From the NCBI RefSeq assembly GCF_016863635.1, contig NZ_BOPG01000103.1:1-64000 (forward strand): a stretch of 64,000 nt of DNA. The letters are read 5' to 3'. This document shows, one piece after another, positions 59,049 to 64,000 of this stretch. Below the pieces are notes generated by a model that saw only the letters and a program-made list of their open reading frames with translations, was not told the origin of the DNA and searched no databases. Within the stretch, counting starts at the first letter, position 1. Each line of letters starts with the position of its first letter. Made by a program: the position numbers and the translations under genes. The DNA is from Virgisporangium aurantiacum. Its GTDB lineage: Bacteria; Actinomycetota; Actinomycetes; Mycobacteriales; Micromonosporaceae.

Positions 59049-59954
59049 TCAGCGCAGGTGCGACGCCGGCCGAACCTCCCAGCTGGTGTGGAGCGGACGG
59101 TAGCCGCAGCGGTGCCAGAACGGCCCGGCCAACGGGTTCATCCCGAGATAGTGCAGCAGCACGGCGTTGAACCCGGCGCGGTCCAGTTCCCGGTGGACGT
59201 GCCGGACCAGTGCCGTGCCGGCTCCGGCGCCGCGGCGGCCCGGGAGCACCATCAGGTCCGACAGATATGCGGCCTTGCCCGCCGAACTCATGCCGGACGC
59301 CCATGGGGCGTGGTCCGGGTCGAGAACGTTCAATGCTCCGACCGCCGTCCCATCCACCTCGGCCAGCCACGACCAGGGCCGGTTGTCGGCAAGGTGTTTG
59401 GCCCGGATCAGCTCGGCGGTGTTCGACCGCTCGGTCATCTGGCCAAGCGTCTGATTCCATCGGACCAGTTCCAACTCCATCGCCACGGCCGCGTCCACGT
59501 CCGCCTCGGTCGCTCGTCGCACCACGACATCGGCGGCCGCGTCCGGGCAATCACGCCCGGCAAGGCGGATCGCCAGCACCATCCGTGGCGCCAGGCCGTG
59601 GGCCAGAAAGATCGGAACCAGCTCCACATCGCGAGACGGCCAGGTCAGCACCGCAGCCGACTCGGCCTCACGTGGCCGGGCATGCACGATCGTCGACCAG
59701 CGCGACAGCAGTGTGTCCATCACCGCGGCCGGATCGTCCGCACCGACGCGCGCAATCAGCACGTGACGCTCGGCCGCGTTCCAGGTGGCGTCCAGCGTGG
59801 TCGGATCCGCCCGGACCACGCGAGCCAACCCGCTACCGCCGGGAACCTCCAGCAGAACATCGTCCGGCCCGGCTTCGAGAAGCGGCGCGCTGTATGCAAG
59901 AAGTGGATCCAAGCGGCTCAATCGGCTGCCGTGCTGCTCCTGCAGGTTGCCCAC
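59049..59954 (-). CDS. GNAT acetyltransferase, two-domain
   Basis: A protein of about 301 residues from GTG 59954 (frame open to 60029). The N-terminal half (LLAYSAPLLEAGPDDVLLEV) is a domain found ahead of some GNATs; the C-terminal half has VVVRRATEADVDAAVAME, then YLSDLMVLPGRRGAGAGTAL, which is the acetyl-CoA loop, and VLLHYLGMNPLAGPFWHRCG. Complete and intact. Substrate unknown; tandem with the protease-nuclease gene in the same direction but separated by 90 bases. Confidence 0.82.
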   Translation of the reverse strand: MGNLQEQHGSRLSRLDPLLAYSAPLLEAGPDDVLLEVPGGSGLARVVRADPTTLDATWNAAERHVLIARVGADDPAAVMDTLLSRWSTIVHARPREAESAAVLTWPSRDVELVPIFLAHGLAPRMVLAIRLAGRDCPDAAADVVVRRATEADVDAAVAMELELVRWNQTLGQMTERSNTAELIRAKHLADNRPWSWLAEVDGTAVGALNVLDPDHAPWASGMSSAGKAAYLSDLMVLPGRRGAGAGTALVRHVHRELDRAGFNAVLLHYLGMNPLAGPFWHRCGYRPLHTSWEVRPASHLR

Positions 59955-60044
59955 AGCGTGACAATACGGCCGGTTGCGCGGCTCATCGAGCGCAGCGCCG
60001 GCAGTCTGCCGACGCTGCGCAACGAACACTCCCTTGCGGTCTGT

Positions 60045-62018
60045 TCAGAGGATGAGCTGTCGGGGATCGGTGATCTCGTTGGTGCGGGTTGCTTCGAGAC
60101 GGGTGAGGGGGTCGGCGTCGGTGAGGGTGCCGAAGGAGAGCCGGGTGAGGGCTTCGATGTGTGGGATCGGAACCTGGTAGGTCTTGTAGGCGCCGTAGGA
60201 GAAGGCTTCGGGTTCGAGTTCGAGGCCTCGGATGAGGGTTTCCTGGCTGAGTAGGTAGCCGGTGGCGGACAACGCACCATCGGTTTTGACCATGACCACG
60301 ATCTTCCAGAACTGGCGGGGTAGTTGGATCCCGCGATAGGGCTGGTCGTCGGCGGCGAGGACCGGGCCGGTGAAGACGGTGACCTTCAGGTCACGGTTGT
60401 CGGCGTGTTCCAGGATGTAGTCCTCGAGTCCGGCCCAGGTGGTTTGGTTCTGGTTGAAGTCCTTGTGTTGGGGGGTGCAGTTGGTGAAGTGGAACGTGTC
60501 GTCGTTGCCGGCCTTGGCCACGGCGGGGGTGCGGCCCCAGGCCGGGTCGAGGCGGCGGACCAGATGTCCGCGGTCCAACGGATTGTCGGCATAGACCTCT
60601 TCGCCGGCTTGCTGGTCGGCCGGCACCCGGGGGTCGAGGATCCACCGGTCGGGGTCGCGGCGTATCCGGGCGCTGGTGGCGCCGTCGATGTTGACCGCGG
60701 TGTAGATCGCCAGCCGACGCTGCCGGTGCTGGACGATCGTGAAATGGTGGTAGGGCAGCAGGTAGCCGGGGTCGGTGGTGGCGGCGCGGTTGATGGCCGC
60801 GAGCGGGACCAGGTCGGTCGACAGGACCGGCAGCGGCACGCGGTGCGAGTCGCCAAGGAAGTCCGGGTCATAACCGTCGCGGGTGGTGTAGTCCGGGTCG
60901 ATGCGGATCGCTTCGGGCGCGGCCGGTGCCGGTTCGTGGCCGGCCGACTCGATGCGCAGCTGGCTGTTCGCCGGCACCGTGATGGTGACGACGTGGGATC
61001 TGTCGCCGGTCGCCGCTGGCTGTGATGGTGGGGTGGGCATGCCGGTGTCTTCGCCGAGAACTGCGTCGAGCAGCGCCTGCTGTGCGGGTGGCAGCCGCAG
61101 GCCGCGCAGGTGAGCCAGCAGCCGGCTGACCCGCACACCCTCGTTGATCATGCCGCCGAGCTCGTCACTGTTCGGGGTGGGGACCGCGGCGTGGTGCAAC
61201 GCGACGACCTCCCACTGGTCGTTGAACACCGGCGAGCCGGACGATCCCGGTTCGGTGTCGGTTTCGTAGTGCACGAACTCGTCGACCAGATCGACGATGC
61301 GGTTCTCCCGGATGGCGATCTGCTTCTTCTCGCCACCGGGGTGCTGCACGATGGTGACGAAGTCTCCAACGATCGCTTTGCCCTCGGCACCGAGTAACCG
61401 GTTGAAGCCGAACCGGGCCAGCGCCGACGGGGTGGCCGCCACGGCGACCAACGCGAAGTCCAGGTTCTTGTCGGCGAGGAACAACCGGCCCGGATCCAGC
61501 CTGAATCCCTGTAGCGGCAGCGCACGCCCGTCCGGGCCGTCCTGATAGTCGAACTCGACACTGCTGAACCGGGCGACCCGCGCATCGGGCAGGACGTGGT
61601 GGTTGGTCAGCAGCAGCCCGGCCGCAACGAGAAAGCCGGTGCCGTAGCCGGCCAGCCGGCCGCGTTCGTCGCGGATATTGACCCGTCCGACCGCCCGCGC
61701 AGCCGCGACACCACCGTCCAGGTAACCCACGCCGAGCAGATCGTCGGTCTGAATGATGCGTTCCAGGATCGCCCCCGCGGCCGCGATCGCCGCCGGGTCC
61801 CCGACCGCGATCGCCGCCGGTGAAACCGGCCGCACGTCCGGATGGAACCGGCTGAGCCGGTCGATTCGGGTGGCCACCCGGTCCGGCTCGTCAGCACGTG
61901 CCATCCCACCCGGCTGCCGCAACACGGCGATCTGCGCGCTGCGTTGTGGTGTCCGCTCCGCCACCCGTGCCGCCGTCGCGGCCAGCTGGCCACCAAGGCC
62001 GGTCTCCGACACGTCCAT
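60045..62018 (-). CDS. Trypsin-like protease fused to a DNA/RNA non-specific endonuclease
   Basis: A 657-residue two-domain protein. Residues ~100-330 form a chymotrypsin-fold serine protease: LLLTNHHVL (His), NLDFALVAV (Asp) and TEPGSSGSPVFN (Ser). Residues ~390-650 form a NUC_1-type endonuclease with DRGHLVRRLDPAW and FHFTNCTPQHKDFN, the catalytic His and the metal-binding Asn of the DRGH family. No signal peptide, so it acts in the cytoplasm or is secreted by another route. ATG 62018 follows GGAGAAGGGG; the upstream frame to 62162 is not needed. By architecture a protease-activated nuclease, perhaps an abortive-defence effector; this role is inference. Confidence 0.86.
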   Translation of the reverse strand: MDVSETGLGGQLAATAARVAERTPQRSAQIAVLRQPGGMARADEPDRVATRIDRLSRFHPDVRPVSPAAIAVGDPAAIAAAGAILERIIQTDDLLGVGYLDGGVAAARAVGRVNIRDERGRLAGYGTGFLVAAGLLLTNHHVLPDARVARFSSVEFDYQDGPDGRALPLQGFRLDPGRLFLADKNLDFALVAVAATPSALARFGFNRLLGAEGKAIVGDFVTIVQHPGGEKKQIAIRENRIVDLVDEFVHYETDTEPGSSGSPVFNDQWEVVALHHAAVPTPNSDELGGMINEGVRVSRLLAHLRGLRLPPAQQALLDAVLGEDTGMPTPPSQPAATGDRSHVVTITVPANSQLRIESAGHEPAPAAPEAIRIDPDYTTRDGYDPDFLGDSHRVPLPVLSTDLVPLAAINRAATTDPGYLLPYHHFTIVQHRQRRLAIYTAVNIDGATSARIRRDPDRWILDPRVPADQQAGEEVYADNPLDRGHLVRRLDPAWGRTPAVAKAGNDDTFHFTNCTPQHKDFNQNQTTWAGLEDYILEHADNRDLKVTVFTGPVLAADDQPYRGIQLPRQFWKIVVMVKTDGALSATGYLLSQETLIRGLELEPEAFSYGAYKTYQVPIPHIEALTRLSFGTLTDADPLTRLEATRTNEITDPRQLIL

Positions 62019-62412
62019 CGTGCACGCACCCCTTCTCCAACAAGACGTCCGCGAGCCTGACCCGACAGGTTCGTGCGGGTAGCAGCCCTCGGAGCGTCGC
62101 GCCCCGGCGCTCACGGTCAGTGCCCACCGAATGCATCCGCACGCTGTCGTCGATAACGGCACCCTGGGAGATCAGGTCACGGGACAGGCGGAGGCGATCT
62201 CATCGCCGCCCCGCGGAGTACCCGAACGGGACGCCGAGAAGGGGTTGCCGGGGTGCTCCGCCGTCTCAGCCGGTACTATTCGCCGCTCATGGCCACCCGA
62301 TTGGCCGTCCCGCGAAGTGCCGGCCGCTGACGCCGGACAGGTCTACGCCGCCGGCGATGTCGAGGACGGGCGAGTGTCTGGCAGCGCGGGTGTTCCTCGG
62401 GTTCGGGCGAAC
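62019..62412. other. Intergenic interval
   Basis: Contains the upstream region of the protease-nuclease gene at its left end and the region beyond the MBL gene's stop at its right end. No open frame of coding character was found on either strand. Confidence 0.4.
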
Positions 62413-63111
62413 TCAGGGTTCCCAGACGGAACTGTCGTGGGCGAACATGACGCGTCGCGGATCGAATGCTGTCAGCCGCTCCAGCCACGGTTGGTAGGTG
62501 GGGAGCGGGGCCGCCACTGCCTGTCGGGCAGCGGTGAGCGCGAGGTGGTCTGAGGCGAACTGCGAGGCGAAGTCGTGGGCCTGTCCGGCCAGCACGACGG
62601 TGCCGTCGCTGTGCTTGATGACCAGGGATTGATGTCCGTCGGTGTGTCCGGGTGTGGGGATGATCCAGATGCCTGGCCAGATCTCGGCTTCGCCGTCCAA
62701 CGGGCGGTAGTCGGCTCCGGGGAAGTCCACCAGTTCGGGGACGGTATAACCGGTCGTACGCGCGGCGACGAGCTCTGCGGCTTGGGCGAAGATCGGCCGG
62801 CCGGGCAGTAGAAGGTTCCCGCCGCAGTGGTCGAAGTGCAGGTGGCAGTTGACCACGAGGGAAATCTCGGCCGGTGTCACTCCGGCGGCGGCAAGGGCTT
62901 CGGTCAGGTCACGTCGGTGGGGGCGGTAGTGGGCTTCCGTGCGTTCGTTCGCAGCTCCGAGTCCGGTGTCGAACAGCAGGATCCCCTCAGGGCGTCGCAC
63001 GAGGTAGCCCAGCACCGGCTCGACACGCGGTTCGGGGCCTCCGACCTCCTGCGCAGGTCTGATGAAGAAGCCCAGATTCAGACGTCGTACCGCACCACCG
63101 ATGTCGGCCAC
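62413..63111 (-). CDS. MBL-fold hydrolase, N-acyl-homoserine-lactonase-like
   Basis: A 232-residue zinc hydrolase. Metal ligands are HLHFDHCGG (H-x-H-x-D-H), PTPGHTDGHQ, LAGQAHDF and FAHDSS, and the N-terminus carries the short cap typical of the quorum-quenching lactonase group. The GTG start at 63111 is accepted. Intracellular. The real substrate may be any lactone or ester. It diverges from the sigma gene. Confidence 0.85.
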   Translation of the reverse strand: MADIGGAVRRLNLGFFIRPAQEVGGPEPRVEPVLGYLVRRPEGILLFDTGLGAANERTEAHYRPHRRDLTEALAAAGVTPAEISLVVNCHLHFDHCGGNLLLPGRPIFAQAAELVAARTTGYTVPELVDFPGADYRPLDGEAEIWPGIWIIPTPGHTDGHQSLVIKHSDGTVVLAGQAHDFASQFASDHLALTAARQAVAAPLPTYQPWLERLTAFDPRRVMFAHDSSVWEP

Positions 63112-63269
63112 AACTTCATACTTGCCGAACGGCGCGCAGCGTCAACTGCTGTTCGCGGCGGGCGGAAGGTCGGCGTGGCGCTCGGATTCCGCTGACGCCG
63201 TTCGTATCGATGTAATCCGGACGCGGTCGGCGGACATCGAAAGGGTGTAGGCGACCCTGGAGGTAGCGG

Positions 63270-63833
63270 ATGGCACAAGAACCGAAACCAGACCAACGAC
63301 AGGTGGTGGAGCGGCTATACCGGGACCACTACGACGTTGTCCTGCGGTATCTACTCCGGCGGGTCGATCCGTCCACCGCGGAGGACATCACGACGGAGAC
63401 CTTCCTCGTGGCGTGGCGGCGACTGGATTCGTTGCCGGCCCGGGAGGCTGGCTGGCTGTGCGGAATCGCCCGCCGGGTGCTGGCCAACCAGCGCCGGACC
63501 GATGGCCGCCAGAAAGCACTGGTTGAACGGTCCGCCACCGGGTCACCACCGGTCCCGCCGGGTCCGGAGGACATCGTCCTGGCCGACCTGGAGTTGTCGG
63601 CGGCCCTGCGGGGGCTGTCCGAAACCGACCGTGAGGCTCTGCTGTTGGCCGCCTGGGACCGTTTCGAGCCGGCCGAGGCGGCGGCGGTCCTCGGCTGCTC
63701 CCGGACCGCATACGCGGTCCGCTTGCATCGTGCCCGCCGGCGGCTCGCCATCGCGCTGGCGAGCCGATCGACCGGAGACGACGCCGTCGGCCCCACCACC
63801 CCTGTCACGCACATCGTAGGAGGCGTTCAGTGA
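63270..63833 (+). CDS. ECF sigma factor at the right edge
   Basis: A 187-residue ECF protein: region 2 reads RLYRDHYDVVLRYLLRRV and AEDITTETFLVAWRR, and region 4 is LSETDREALLLAAWDRFEP with the HTH RTAYAVRLHRARRRL. Its last bases overlap the next gene at GTGA, so it pairs with a partner that is truncated by the window. GGAGGTAGCGG lies before ATG 63270. Confidence 0.88.
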   Translation: MAQEPKPDQRQVVERLYRDHYDVVLRYLLRRVDPSTAEDITTETFLVAWRRLDSLPAREAGWLCGIARRVLANQRRTDGRQKALVERSATGSPPVPPGPEDIVLADLELSAALRGLSETDREALLLAAWDRFEPAEAAAVLGCSRTAYAVRLHRARRRLAIALASRSTGDDAVGPTTPVTHIVGGVQ

Positions 63834-64000
63834 CTGATATGTCCACGCTGCACGAGCGGCTGGCCGCGGCTGACCCACTGCGGGCGATGCCACCCGACGT
63901 CCATCAGGATCTGGCCCGCCGCCAGTCCATCCTGAACCGCGTGCTGGCCGAGGCGCCGTCGGTTCGTCCTGGCCGCCGCACAGGTCTCCATGGCCCGCGT
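63830..64000 (+). CDS. Partner of the edge sigma factor, cut by the window
   Basis: A GTG start (or ATG 63839), preceded by TAGGAGG, overlaps the sigma stop. The 57 visible codons give VTDMSTLHERLAAADPL and DVHQDLARRQSILNRVLA, a soluble N-terminal segment of the kind seen in membrane-anchored sigma partners. No membrane segment is yet in view. Type unknown. Confidence 0.7.
   Translation, partial: MTDMSTLHERLAAADPLRAMPPDVHQDLARRQSILNRVLAEAPSVRPGRRTGLHGPR

Overview
The window is about 70% G+C throughout, uses many GTG and TTG starts, and carries gene families typical of filamentous actinomycetes: a SARP/AfsR regulator, several ECF sigma factors with linked membrane partners, CU044_5270, DUF5959, DinB, SNF2 and GH16-plus-ricin proteins. 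A member of Micromonosporaceae or a close relative is likely; this is an inference from gene content, because there is no rRNA gene here. No tRNA, rRNA or CRISPR array was recognised.

Layout. 1-803: the 5' part of an IS3-family element. 0.84-19 kb: an accessory region with a SUKH-like protein, a secreted GH16 glucanase under a CebR-like operator, a SARP regulator diverging from a secreted Cys-rich protein across 11-bp direct repeats, small kinases, an ECF sigma/membrane-partner pair, and decayed genes. 19.0-30.3 kb: a compact thiopeptide-type biosynthetic cluster, with a LuxR regulator, split LanB dehydratase, [4+2] pyridine synthase, azoline dehydrogenase, ThiF-like/YcaO cyclodehydratase, a small alpha/beta-barrel protein, and a precursor with core SCDIIVCITSCPICSG. 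A strong terminator then separates a second azole-peptide operon (30.4-35.4 kb): a streptolysin-S-like Cys-rich precursor, SagB-, SagC- and SagD-like enzymes and two CPBP intramembrane proteases, closed by its own terminator. 35.5-41 kb: decayed genes (TPR regulator, GNAT, ISAs1 transposase) among small enzymes. 41.3-53.6 kb: an SNF2 helicase, O-methyltransferase, PhyH-like protein, two ECF sigma factors, a flavin monooxygenase and a GntR-ABC transporter operon with a palindromic operator over its promoter. 53.8-62 kb: proteins with conflict or signalling architectures, namely a TIR protein, a DUF4062-like/NB-ARC/TPR STAND protein with near-identical tandem repeats, and a trypsin-like protease fused to a DRGH nuclease. 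The right edge has an MBL hydrolase and a further ECF sigma factor whose partner gene is cut.

How the genes work together. In the thiopeptide cluster the enzymes would bind the leader (ThiF-like protein), cyclise Cys to azolines (YcaO), oxidise them to thiazoles (SagB-type dehydrogenase), dehydrate Ser/Thr with glutamyl-tRNA (LanB-N and LanB-C proteins), and close the macrocycle through a pyridine (TbtD-like protein). The neighbouring operon should install azoles on a second, unrelated Cys-rich peptide and release it with a membrane protease. Neither cluster contains a recognisable exporter, ribosome-protection gene or P450. Two clusters using the same heterocycle chemistry side by side, with precursors that differ from characterised ones, are the most interesting content of the window.
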